Positions 1 to 7,145 of a stretch of DNA of 10,432 nucleotides are shown piece after piece. Source of the stretch: Sphingomonas sanxanigenens (GTDB lineage: Bacteria > Pseudomonadota > Alphaproteobacteria > Sphingomonadales > Sphingomonadaceae); assembly GCA_003240855.1 (NCBI GenBank), contig QFNN01000105.1, positions 1 through 10,432 of the forward strand, given 5' to 3'. The notes below the pieces were generated by a model. It searched no databases and was not told the DNA's origin. It worked only from the letters and a program-made list of their open reading frames with translations. Within the stretch, counting starts at the first letter, position 1; the number at the start of each line of letters is the position of its first letter. Position numbers and translations under genes: made by a program.

Positions 1-596
1 TGCAGCGCATAGATCGTGTCATAACCGACAACCCAGGCGATCGCCCCGCCATAGAGCAGCAGCACCGGCAGCGTGATGCTCCCCGCCACCGCCGCCCAGC
101 CGACCAGCGCGCCCCAGGAAAAGACCAGCCCCAGCCAGGCCTGCGGCCACCAGGTGATGCGCTTCATGAAAGGATAGGCGGCGACGAGCGCGAGGCTGGC
201 CAGCGCAATGGCCCCGGCAATTACCGGCAGGCGCAGCAGCACGACCAGTCCGATCAGGCAAAGCAGCCCCAGCCAGGCCCAGGCCGCCCTCAGGCTCACC
301 GCACCGCTCGCCAGCGGCCGGCCGCGCGTGCGCGCCACCTGCGCGTCGAGATCGCGGTCGACGATGTCATTATAGACGCAGCCCGCGCCGCGCATCGCGA
401 TCGAACCGAGCAGCATCCAGAGCAGCAGGTCGAACCGCTGATAGACGCCCCCCGCCAGCGCGATGCCCCACGCGCAGGGCCAGTAAAGCAGCCACCAGCC
501 GATCGGCCGGTCGAGCCGCGCGAGCAGGATATAAGGCCGCAGCCAGCCGCCGCGCGCCAGCGCCTGATGCTCGGTATCGGGAAGGGATTCGGACAT
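1..596 (-). CDS. ubiA: 4-hydroxybenzoate polyprenyltransferase UbiA (3' end outside window)
   Basis: UbiA attaches a polyprenyl chain to 4-hydroxybenzoate, an early membrane step of ubiquinone synthesis. The 198 visible residues hold the family's first aspartate-rich motif, NDIVDRDLD (residues 76-84), preceded by RGAGCVY and followed by RTRGRPLASG. The conserved loop YPFMKRITWWPQ lies at 141-152, and the start of the second aspartate-rich motif, GYDTIYAL, is at 191-198, where the window cuts the gene. Usual family length is about 290-310 residues, so roughly the last third is missing. Hydrophobic helices at about 33-50, 57-70, 105-122, 124-141, 153-170 and 173-190 fit an integral inner-membrane protein. 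The ATG at 596 gives a natural start (MSESLPD) and has a weak purine-rich AGGCGG just upstream. It is divergent from the aldehyde dehydrogenase gene. Family assignment is firm; the specific substrate is by family inference. Confidence 0.93.
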   Translation of the reverse strand, partial: MSESLPDTEHQALARGGWLRPYILLARLDRPIGWWLLYWPCAWGIALAGGVYQRFDLLLWMLLGSIAMRGAGCVYNDIVDRDLDAQVARTRGRPLASGAVSLRAAWAWLGLLCLIGLVVLLRLPVIAGAIALASLALVAAYPFMKRITWWPQAWLGLVFSWGALVGWAAVAGSITLPVLLLYGGAIAWVVGYDTIYAL

Positions 597-643
597 GCCG
601 CCTGTGTAGTCGCGCAATCCGTGCGGTCCAGCCCATGCGCGTC

Positions 644-671
644 TTGCCAGTTTCGCGATAAAACCTAATCT
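644..671 (+). promoter_or_regulatory. Weak candidate sigma70-type promoter for the ALDH operon
   Basis: TTGCCA at 644-649 matches five of six bases of the -35 consensus. It is followed after 16 bases by TAATCT at 666-671, a poor -10 match. Placement 40-65 bases before the ALDH start is sensible. No experiment or alignment supports it, and short matches like this occur by chance. Confidence 0.22.
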
Positions 672-673
672 AG

Positions 674-698
674 CGACAAAGCAGATTCGACAAAGCAG
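674..698 (+). repeat. 11-bp tandem direct repeat in the ALDH leader
   Basis: CGACAAAGCAG occurs exactly at 674-684 and again at 688-698, separated by ATT, giving a 14-base period. The second copy runs into the ribosome binding site (AGGAG, 697-701). It sits in the only intergenic region shared by the divergent ubiA and ALDH genes. It could be a regulator binding site, an element affecting translation start, or a chance duplication; no function is shown. Confidence 0.6.
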
Positions 699-701
699 GA
701 G
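697..701 (+). promoter_or_regulatory. Ribosome binding site that decides the ALDH start
   Basis: AGGAG at 697-701 is followed by 8 bases and then ATG at 710, which is ideal spacing. The longer in-frame GTG at 701 overlaps this site and so cannot be served by it. This argues for the ATG at 710. Confidence 0.75.
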
Positions 702-709
702 TGGACCCC

Positions 710-2134
710 ATGCAGAGCTACAAGCAACATTATATCGCCGGCGCATGGGTCGACAGTGACGGCGGCTCGCCGCACAACGTCATCAATCCCGCGACCGAGG
801 AAGCCTGCACGGAGATCGTTCTGGGCAGCCGCGCCGACGCCGACAAGGCGATCGCCGCCGCCAAGGCGGCCTTCCCGGCCTGGTCGCAGACCAGCGTCGA
901 GGAACGGGCGGCGCTGCTTGAGAAGATCATCGCGGTCTACAAGACCCGCATCCCCGACCTCGCCAAAGCCATGTCGCTCGAAATGGGCGCGCCGATCAGC
1001 TTTGCAGGCGGCGCGCAGGCGCCATCGGGCCTCGGCCATTTCGCCGCGACGCTCCGCGCGCTGAAGGAGTTCCAGTTCGAGGAGAAGGTCGGCAAGGCGA
1101 AGGTCGTTCACGAACCGGTCGGCGTGGTCGCGATGATCACGCCGTGGAACTGGCCGCTCAACCAGATCGCCGCAAAAGTCGCCCCCGCGCTGGCGGCGGG
1201 CAACACGATGATCCTCAAGCCTTCGGAGGAAGCCCCCACCTGCGCCGCGATCTTTACCGAGATCCTGCATGAGGCCGGCGTTCCGGCCGGCGTTTTCAAC
1301 CTCGTTCAGGGCGACGGCCCGACCGTGGGCGCCACGCTGTCGTCGCACCCCGACGTTGATATGGTGAGCTTCACCGGTTCGACGCGCGCGGGCACCGCCG
1401 TCGCCGCCGCAGCAGCCCCCACCGTCAAGCGCGTGCATCAGGAACTGGGCGGCAAGGCGCCCAATCTCGTCCTCGAAGGCGCCGATCTGGGCGCTGTGCT
1501 GCCGCCGACCGTGATGGGCGTCGTCGCCAATTCGGGACAAAGCTGTATCGCTCCCACTCGCATCCTCGTCCACAAATCGCAGGCGGAAGGCGCGACGCAG
1601 GTCATCAAGTCGATCCTGGAGGCCACCAAGGTCGGCGACCCTGCGCAGGAAGGCGGGCATATCGGCCCGGTGGTCAACAAGGCGCAATATGAGAAGATCC
1701 AGGGCCTGATCGACAGCGCGATCGAGCAGGGCGCGACGCTCGTAACCGGCGGCCCGGGCCGCCCCGAGGGGATGAATCGCGGCTATTACATCCGCCCCAC
1801 CCTCTTCACCGACGTGACGCCCGACATGCGCATCGCGCAGGAGGAGATTTTCGGCCCCGTCGCAACGCTGACCACCTATGACAATGACGAGGAAGCGGTC
1901 GAACTGGCCAATGCCACCGTCTATGGGCTGTCGGCGACGGTCTCGGGCGATCCGCATAAGGCGGCAGAGGTCGCGCCGCGCCTCCGCGCGGGCATGGTGA
2001 CGATTAACAGTTGGGCGCCCGACGGCATCGCACCGTTCGGCGGATACAAGCAGTCGGGCAATGGCCGCGAGAATGGCAAGTTCGGCCTCGCCGACTTCAT
2101 GGAGGTGAAAGCCATCCTCGGCGCGCCCGAATGA
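710..2134 (+). CDS. NAD(P)-dependent aldehyde dehydrogenase
   Basis: The gene encodes a soluble aldehyde dehydrogenase of the classical ALDH superfamily, oxidising an aldehyde to a carboxylate with NAD(P)+. It has 474 residues, a normal length. The expected catalytic set is present: PWNW with Asn147, ILKPSE with Lys170, the cofactor loop FTGST (221-225), the general base Glu245 in QELGGKAPN, the nucleophile Cys279 in NSGQSC, and EEIFGPV (378-384). The C-terminal PFGGYKQSGNGRENG stretch is also typical. The substrate cannot be read from the sequence. ATG 710 is preferred over the in-frame GTG 701 because of ribosome binding site spacing. Its stop overlaps the start of the ATP-grasp gene by 4 bases (ATGA), so the two are almost certainly cotranscribed and translationally coupled. 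This suggests the aldehyde or acid may belong to the same pathway as the ligase, which is inference. Confidence 0.95.
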   Translation: MQSYKQHYIAGAWVDSDGGSPHNVINPATEEACTEIVLGSRADADKAIAAAKAAFPAWSQTSVEERAALLEKIIAVYKTRIPDLAKAMSLEMGAPISFAGGAQAPSGLGHFAATLRALKEFQFEEKVGKAKVVHEPVGVVAMITPWNWPLNQIAAKVAPALAAGNTMILKPSEEAPTCAAIFTEILHEAGVPAGVFNLVQGDGPTVGATLSSHPDVDMVSFTGSTRAGTAVAAAAAPTVKRVHQELGGKAPNLVLEGADLGAVLPPTVMGVVANSGQSCIAPTRILVHKSQAEGATQVIKSILEATKVGDPAQEGGHIGPVVNKAQYEKIQGLIDSAIEQGATLVTGGPGRPEGMNRGYYIRPTLFTDVTPDMRIAQEEIFGPVATLTTYDNDEEAVELANATVYGLSATVSGDPHKAAEVAPRLRAGMVTINSWAPDGIAPFGGYKQSGNGRENGKFGLADFMEVKAILGAPE

Positions 2135-2988
2135 GCGGCCCGACCGTCGACATCATTACGCCTCCGCCGGGCACGGCCTATGCGGGGATGACGGGCGAGG
2201 CGTTCAACCTCCTCGCCCGGTTGTTCGCGCGGCACGGGATGAGGGCGTCGGCGCGTGACTGGACCGACGCCAACCTTGGCAGCGCCGATGTTACGTTGCC
2301 GCTGCTCGCTTGGGGCTATCATCTCGATCCGGCAGGCTGGAATGCGCTGCTTGATCGCTGGCCCGTCGACGCGATGCTGCTTAACCCGGCGCGGCTGCTC
2401 CGCTGGAACGGGCGCAAGACCTATCTCTCGGCGCTTGCGGCGGCGGGCGTACCGATCGTTCCGACATATTTCACGCCCTTTGCCGACGAAGCCGCGCTGG
2501 CCGCCGCCTTCGCCGATTTCGGCGGCGACGAGATCGTCGTGAAGCCGCAGGTTTCGGCCGGCAGCCACGACACGTTCCGCCTGCGCCGCAGCGATCCCGC
2601 CCCCTGCACGCGCGACGCGATGATCCAGCCTTTCCTCCCCGCTGTCGCCGGCGAAGGCGAACTGGCCATATTCCTGTTCGGCGGGCGGCTCAGCCATGGC
2701 GGCGTCAAGCGCGCGGCGGCGGGGGACTTTCGCGTCCAGCCGCAGCTCGGCGGCCGGATCGATGCCTGGCGACCCGACGACGAAGCGCTTGCCGTCGCAC
2801 ATGCGGCAGTCGCGGCGCTGCCCGAGGCGCCCTTCTACGTGCGGGTCGACCTGATCCGCCTGCCCGAAGGCCGGCTTGCCGTCATGGAAGTCGAGGCGAT
2901 AGAGCCCGATCTCTATCTGCACCTCGCACCCGATGGCGGCGACATGCTCGCTCTCGCGCTGCGCGACGCGATCGCTTTCGCTCAATAA
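2131..2988 (+). CDS. ATP-grasp ligase family protein (RimK/glutathione synthetase/DcsG-like), substrate unknown
   Basis: The 285-residue product looks like a small stand-alone ATP-grasp enzyme. Such enzymes activate a carboxylate as an acyl-phosphate and join it to an amine or similar nucleophile. Residues 1-85 look like the N-terminal pre-ATP-grasp domain. The ATP-binding features follow: RWNGRKTYL with Lys96, IVVKPQVSAGSHD with Lys138, QPFLP followed by GEGELAIF (174-181), FRVQPQLGG (200-208), and YVRVD (236-240). The metal-binding region is MEVEAIEPDLYL (252-263), with Glu253 and Glu255 where RimK-type enzymes usually have E-x-N. This EVE/IEP pattern recalls, from memory, the group containing the cycloserine-biosynthesis enzyme DcsG, but that does not establish the same reaction. 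The start is the ATG at 2131, overlapping the ALDH stop; there is no well-spaced ribosome binding site of its own, which fits coupling. The 3' end overlaps tamB by 7 bases on the opposite strand. Fold confident, function unknown. Confidence 0.85.
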   Translation: MSGPTVDIITPPPGTAYAGMTGEAFNLLARLFARHGMRASARDWTDANLGSADVTLPLLAWGYHLDPAGWNALLDRWPVDAMLLNPARLLRWNGRKTYLSALAAAGVPIVPTYFTPFADEAALAAAFADFGGDEIVVKPQVSAGSHDTFRLRRSDPAPCTRDAMIQPFLPAVAGEGELAIFLFGGRLSHGGVKRAAAGDFRVQPQLGGRIDAWRPDDEALAVAHAAVAALPEAPFYVRVDLIRLPEGRLAVMEVEAIEPDLYLHLAPDGGDMLALALRDAIAFAQ

Positions 2989-5900
2989 TCCTTCGAGACG
3001 CGGACGTTGGCGCTCGACCGGCCCATGGTCGAGATCGTCGCCAGCAGCGACAACCAGCGCGTGAACTGGAACTCGACGCGCGTCGCCGAATAGCCCTGCC
3101 CGTCGGTGATGACCTCGACATAGATTTTGCGCGTCACATATTTGCCCGCCGCGACGGAGGTGCCCTGGTTCTGTGTCGGATCGGCCTGGATGATGCGCAG
3201 CCGGTCGAGCCCGATCGCGCTGCGCACCTTGTTGATCGGGTCAAGCCCGCCGCCGCTCTGCAGCCCCGCGACGGCGGCGGCGAGCTGCAGCGCTTCGGGC
3301 GCTGACAGGTTGGTGATCGATGTGCCGAACAACAGGCGCGACAGCAACTCGTCCTCAGGCAGGGCGGGGGTGCTGGTGAAGCTGATTTCCGGATGCAGCC
3401 CGGTGCCGCTGACGCGGATCGTCGCGCTCAGGCTGTCCATCGTAGCCGATGCCTGAATGTCTAGCGTGGGGTCGATCGGCGTGCCGCCCGTGAAGCGGAT
3501 CGTGCCGCGATCGAGATCGAAGCTGCGCCCCGCGAAATCATAATTGCCGCGCAGCAGGGTCGCCTGCCCGACGATCACCGGCGCGTCGAGCGTGCCGCTG
3601 ACATCGAGCGTGGCGCGCCATTCGCTGTCGAGCCCAAGCCCCGTCACCATCATCCGGTTGCGCGCATTGGCCTTGAGCGCGAGACGCCAGGGCGCCGCCG
3701 GCGCTTCATCATCATCGTCGCCGCGCTGGTTGATCTCGATGACGGACAGATGGGGAACAGCGGCTGCGGCCTGCGCCATGCCCAGCTTGTAGCGACTGCG
3801 GCTGAGTTGCACGTCGCCGCCGATCACGCCGCCATTACCCTCGGACCGGATCGTGATCGGGCCGCTGACCGTCGCGCCGATATCGTCGCGATTGATAAGC
3901 TCGGCATTGTCGGCCTGAAGCGCGAGATCGATGCCGACGCCCTTGTCGGACGAGAACTCAAACGTCCCGCGCCCGGTAACGCCGCCATCCCCGGCGCGCG
4001 CCGCAAAATTGTCGATGACGAGGCGCGATCCGTCGAAGCGGCCGCCCATCTTCATGCCCTTCAGCACCGTGCCGCTGACCGCGCTTTGCAGCCGCGCGCC
4101 ATCGCTCCTCAGCGACCCCCTGATCTCGGGATCGGCGAGCGTTCCCGTCACGTCCGCACCGATAGCGAGCGGACCGGACAGATCGAACAGCTCGGTTCCC
4201 GCCAGCCGCCAAAGCGTATCGGCCGGGCCATTATAGCGTAGCTGTGCGAACAGGGGCGCGTGGCTCAGCCGGTCGACGAGCGATCCTTCACCCAGCGGTG
4301 CGATCCGCGCCTGCGCGCGCCCGATCGTCTTGCCGCCGCTTGCCGCCACCGCACGCGCAACGGCGCTGCCGCCCGAAAGGGCCACCTTGACCCCCACGTC
4401 GATCGGCGTCGAGGAAAGGACGAGGCCCGAACGGCTGAGGCCGCGGATCACAATGTCCGCCTGCCCCGAAGGCAAGCCGCCGACCGGGGCATTGTAGGAG
4501 AGCTTGCCGCTCGCCACGCCGGCCAGCCCCAGATTGGGCCAGGCGAGATCGAGCACCGCCAGGGGCAATTTCTGCACCGCGGCCTGCGCGCTATTTTCGC
4601 CATCGCCATAGCGACCGGAAACGGTCGCCGCGCCCCCCGCATAGGAAAGCGAAGTCGGCGACAGCCGCCATGCCGCGCCTTCATGCGTCAGCACCGCCGC
4701 AGAATTGAGCCTGATCGACTTCTGATCGACGGTGCCGCCGCCCGTCAGGCTGATGCGATCGGGCGCCACCTGCGCCGCCAGCTTGACGTCGAAAGCGCGA
4801 CCGCGCTGACCGACGAGCGCCGCGTTGACCGTCCCGCTGCCTCCCTTCATCGACATGTCGGCAGTAAGCGACGACAAGGCCAGCGATCCCCGCCGCAGCC
4901 CGATGGCGCGCACCCTGGCGTCCACGCCCAGCCCTGCGGGATCGAGCATCAGCGTCGCGTTGACCGAAAGGCGGCCGGCCGCGATCGGCGGCGGCCCGGC
5001 AAGGCGCACGCGCCGCCCGTTAATATCCACGACGATGCGCTGGATGTCGCCCACCGGATCGAAACGCAGCGATCCGGCCATCCCCGCGCCGCTGAGCGCC
5101 AGGCTCCCCTCAAACCCGCCGGGCATGGAGGTCAGCTCGCCCTGCGCGCGCATCCCCGAAACCTCGATCGGGGAGACCTGGATTCGCGTCGGCTGGCCCG
5201 GCGACATCAGGATCGCGCCCGCCGCAGTGAACGCCCCCAGCGTCGATCCGCCCTCCGCATGATAGACGAAACCCTCCGCATTGGGATCGAGGTGCGCGCG
5301 CACATCGGTCAGCCCCAACGCATCAAGGGGGCGCGGCAGGAAAAGGTCCACCGTAGGTTTGTCGATCTGGCCGTCGAGCATCAGCTTCAGCGCGCCATAT
5401 TGCGCCTGCCTGCCCTGACCTTCAAAATGGAAACTGCCGTCCAGCCGGCGATAGCCATTGCCCGCCAACATGATGTCAGGCGCGGCGATCTTCAGCCCGG
5501 CGAAGTGGATAATGCCGTCGGGCGTACGCTCCAGACGCGTTTCCAGGCGTGGCAGCCCCCCCGCCAGCCCTTTCAGAAACTCGTTGTCGAAGCGCCGCAC
5601 CCAGGCCTGCCCCGCGCCGACGATGCGTGCGCCCTTGCCGTTCGCGCCGGGAAGAATCTTCAGGTTGCTCCTGACGTCCACGATGCCGAGACCGGGGATC
5701 AGATAACGCATCAACTGCGCCTGCAGCCCCACATCGTAGCGCCCCGTCGCAAGATCGACATAAAGGCTGATGAGGCTGTTGAGCTTGTTTGAACGAAGGC
5801 GCAGCGCATCGGCGCTGATCGCCTTGCCGGTCACGCGCAACTGCCCGTCGACGATCATGTTGGCAAGGATGCCCCCGGCGATGTCTCCTGCGCCGGTCAC

Positions 5901-7145
5901 GCGGGCGGCCCTGATCTGGATCGGCACGATGACGGGCGCGGGCGAGAGCCGGCCCCGCCCGGAAATCTGCACCAGATCGAAACCCGTCTGGTCGAAGGCG
6001 ATGTGGGGCGAGGCGAGGAGATACTGGAAGCCAGCCGTCGCGAAGGGGCCGTCGAGGATGATCCGCCCCCGCACGTCGCGTCCGGTCATGTTGGTGAAAA
6101 GCGCCCGGGGTTTCAGCAGATCAAGGCTGATCCGCATGTCGTCGAATGCGCTATGGGCAAGGTCGACGACGCCTTTCGCACCCACCGCCAGCTCGGGCGT
6201 AGCCAGCCTCAGATCGGTATCGAGCCTGCGGTCGGCGAGCCGCGCCGCGCCTTTCACAACGACGCCGCCCGCCGTCAACCGGCCGACCATCCCCTGCATC
6301 AGCACGGCGGGATAGAGTTTGCCCTGCAGCGCATAGAGCCCGTCATGCACCGACAGGCCGAGATTGGCGACGGGGCGTCCGCCGACGATCAGCCGGCCCC
6401 CGCCTTTCCATCCATGCCATTTGCCGTCGCCCGCGACTGCAAGGGCCAGCGGCTGCCTGGCGCCAAGCAACGCGCCGATGACGCCCCCCGCCCCCGATCG
6501 CACGTCGGCGGTCATGTCGAACCGGTCGCCGTCGGGTTCGGCGTCGAGGTCGATCAGCGCATGGTCGGTCGCGCCGGCGTCCGCAGCCAGCCGGATCATC
6601 GCACGGCCGCGATGGATGTCGGCCGATCCCTTGAGCGTCGCCATGCGCGCCGACCCGGCGACCTTCGCGTCGATACGCAGCCGGTCGATGCGCAAATCGC
6701 CGATCCGGATGTCGAAGCCCGGCAGCATCGGGCCAGGCTTGCCGGGCCGCGTCTCGGGCTTCTTGTGCAACGTCGCAGCCGGCGCGGTAACGCTGTTGAT
6801 GTCGAGCCGGTTGGCGAGCCACGCCAGCGGCCGCCAGTCGAGCGAGACTTCGGGCGCCTCGAACAACAGCCCCTTTATGTCATAGACGCGCACGTCGCGC
6901 AGCCGCGCCCGGCTGTAGATCGATCCGTCGATACGCCCGACATGGAAGCGCAGCCCGGTGGCGGTCTCGACCCGGCTGATGCGATCGGCGATGAAGCGAT
7001 GCCCCGCACCGGTATCGATGCCCCACAGCGCGCCGACGATCAGCAGCACCGGCAATGCGGCGAGCACCACCAGCCATTTGAGCCAGCCGCGTCGCGGTCG
7101 CGGCGAAGGCAATGCCGGCGGCTCCTCAGGCAGGCTCGCGCTCAA
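2982..7145 (-). CDS. tamB: Translocation and assembly module protein TamB (DUF490/AsmA-like)
   Basis: TamB is a very long inner-membrane-anchored protein whose beta-rich groove spans the periplasm. With TamA it supports outer-membrane protein assembly and, by later work on the AsmA-like family, probably phospholipid transport to the outer membrane. The 1387-residue product has a short basic, proline-rich cytoplasmic end, then one membrane segment at about 21-42 (WLKWLVVLAALPVLLIVGAL). A long stretch of low-complexity beta-strand repeats follows. The C-terminal TamB domain shows the hallmark LPEDELLSRLLFG at 1262-1274 and ends in VEFQFTRWLSLL and VSKDY. Length is in the usual 1200-1500 range and the frame is intact. 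The start is a TTG at 7145 inside the tamA stop (TTGA overlap). No in-frame ATG lies nearby, and a purine-rich GGGGCAGG sits a few bases upstream. The gene end overlaps the convergent ATP-grasp gene by 7 bases. Confidence 0.93.
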   Translation of the reverse strand: MSASLPEEPPALPSPRPRRGWLKWLVVLAALPVLLIVGALWGIDTGAGHRFIADRISRVETATGLRFHVGRIDGSIYSRARLRDVRVYDIKGLLFEAPEVSLDWRPLAWLANRLDINSVTAPAATLHKKPETRPGKPGPMLPGFDIRIGDLRIDRLRIDAKVAGSARMATLKGSADIHRGRAMIRLAADAGATDHALIDLDAEPDGDRFDMTADVRSGAGGVIGALLGARQPLALAVAGDGKWHGWKGGGRLIVGGRPVANLGLSVHDGLYALQGKLYPAVLMQGMVGRLTAGGVVVKGAARLADRRLDTDLRLATPELAVGAKGVVDLAHSAFDDMRISLDLLKPRALFTNMTGRDVRGRIILDGPFATAGFQYLLASPHIAFDQTGFDLVQISGRGRLSPAPVIVPIQIRAARVTGAGDIAGGILANMIVDGQLRVTGKAISADALRLRSNKLNSLISLYVDLATGRYDVGLQAQLMRYLIPGLGIVDVRSNLKILPGANGKGARIVGAGQAWVRRFDNEFLKGLAGGLPRLETRLERTPDGIIHFAGLKIAAPDIMLAGNGYRRLDGSFHFEGQGRQAQYGALKLMLDGQIDKPTVDLFLPRPLDALGLTDVRAHLDPNAEGFVYHAEGGSTLGAFTAAGAILMSPGQPTRIQVSPIEVSGMRAQGELTSMPGGFEGSLALSGAGMAGSLRFDPVGDIQRIVVDINGRRVRLAGPPPIAAGRLSVNATLMLDPAGLGVDARVRAIGLRRGSLALSSLTADMSMKGGSGTVNAALVGQRGRAFDVKLAAQVAPDRISLTGGGTVDQKSIRLNSAAVLTHEGAAWRLSPTSLSYAGGAATVSGRYGDGENSAQAAVQKLPLAVLDLAWPNLGLAGVASGKLSYNAPVGGLPSGQADIVIRGLSRSGLVLSSTPIDVGVKVALSGGSAVARAVAASGGKTIGRAQARIAPLGEGSLVDRLSHAPLFAQLRYNGPADTLWRLAGTELFDLSGPLAIGADVTGTLADPEIRGSLRSDGARLQSAVSGTVLKGMKMGGRFDGSRLVIDNFAARAGDGGVTGRGTFEFSSDKGVGIDLALQADNAELINRDDIGATVSGPITIRSEGNGGVIGGDVQLSRSRYKLGMAQAAAAVPHLSVIEINQRGDDDDEAPAAPWRLALKANARNRMMVTGLGLDSEWRATLDVSGTLDAPVIVGQATLLRGNYDFAGRSFDLDRGTIRFTGGTPIDPTLDIQASATMDSLSATIRVSGTGLHPEISFTSTPALPEDELLSRLLFGTSITNLSAPEALQLAAAVAGLQSGGGLDPINKVRSAIGLDRLRIIQADPTQNQGTSVAAGKYVTRKIYVEVITDGQGYSATRVEFQFTRWLSLLATISTMGRSSANVRVSKDY

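Noticed and set aside
701..709. GTG at 701 as the ALDH start
   Set aside because: It overlaps the ribosome binding site AGGAG, which is ideally spaced for the ATG at 710.
665..1957. 430-residue minus-strand open frame opposite the aldehyde dehydrogenase
   Set aside because: Arg/Asp/Gly-rich composition with no family motif, and wholly antisense to a clearly real ALDH. It is a high-GC shadow frame.
1921..2985. 354-residue minus-strand open frame opposite the ATP-grasp gene
   Set aside because: No recognisable domain; its bulk is antisense to a gene with clear ATP-grasp motifs. A shadow of GC-rich codon use.
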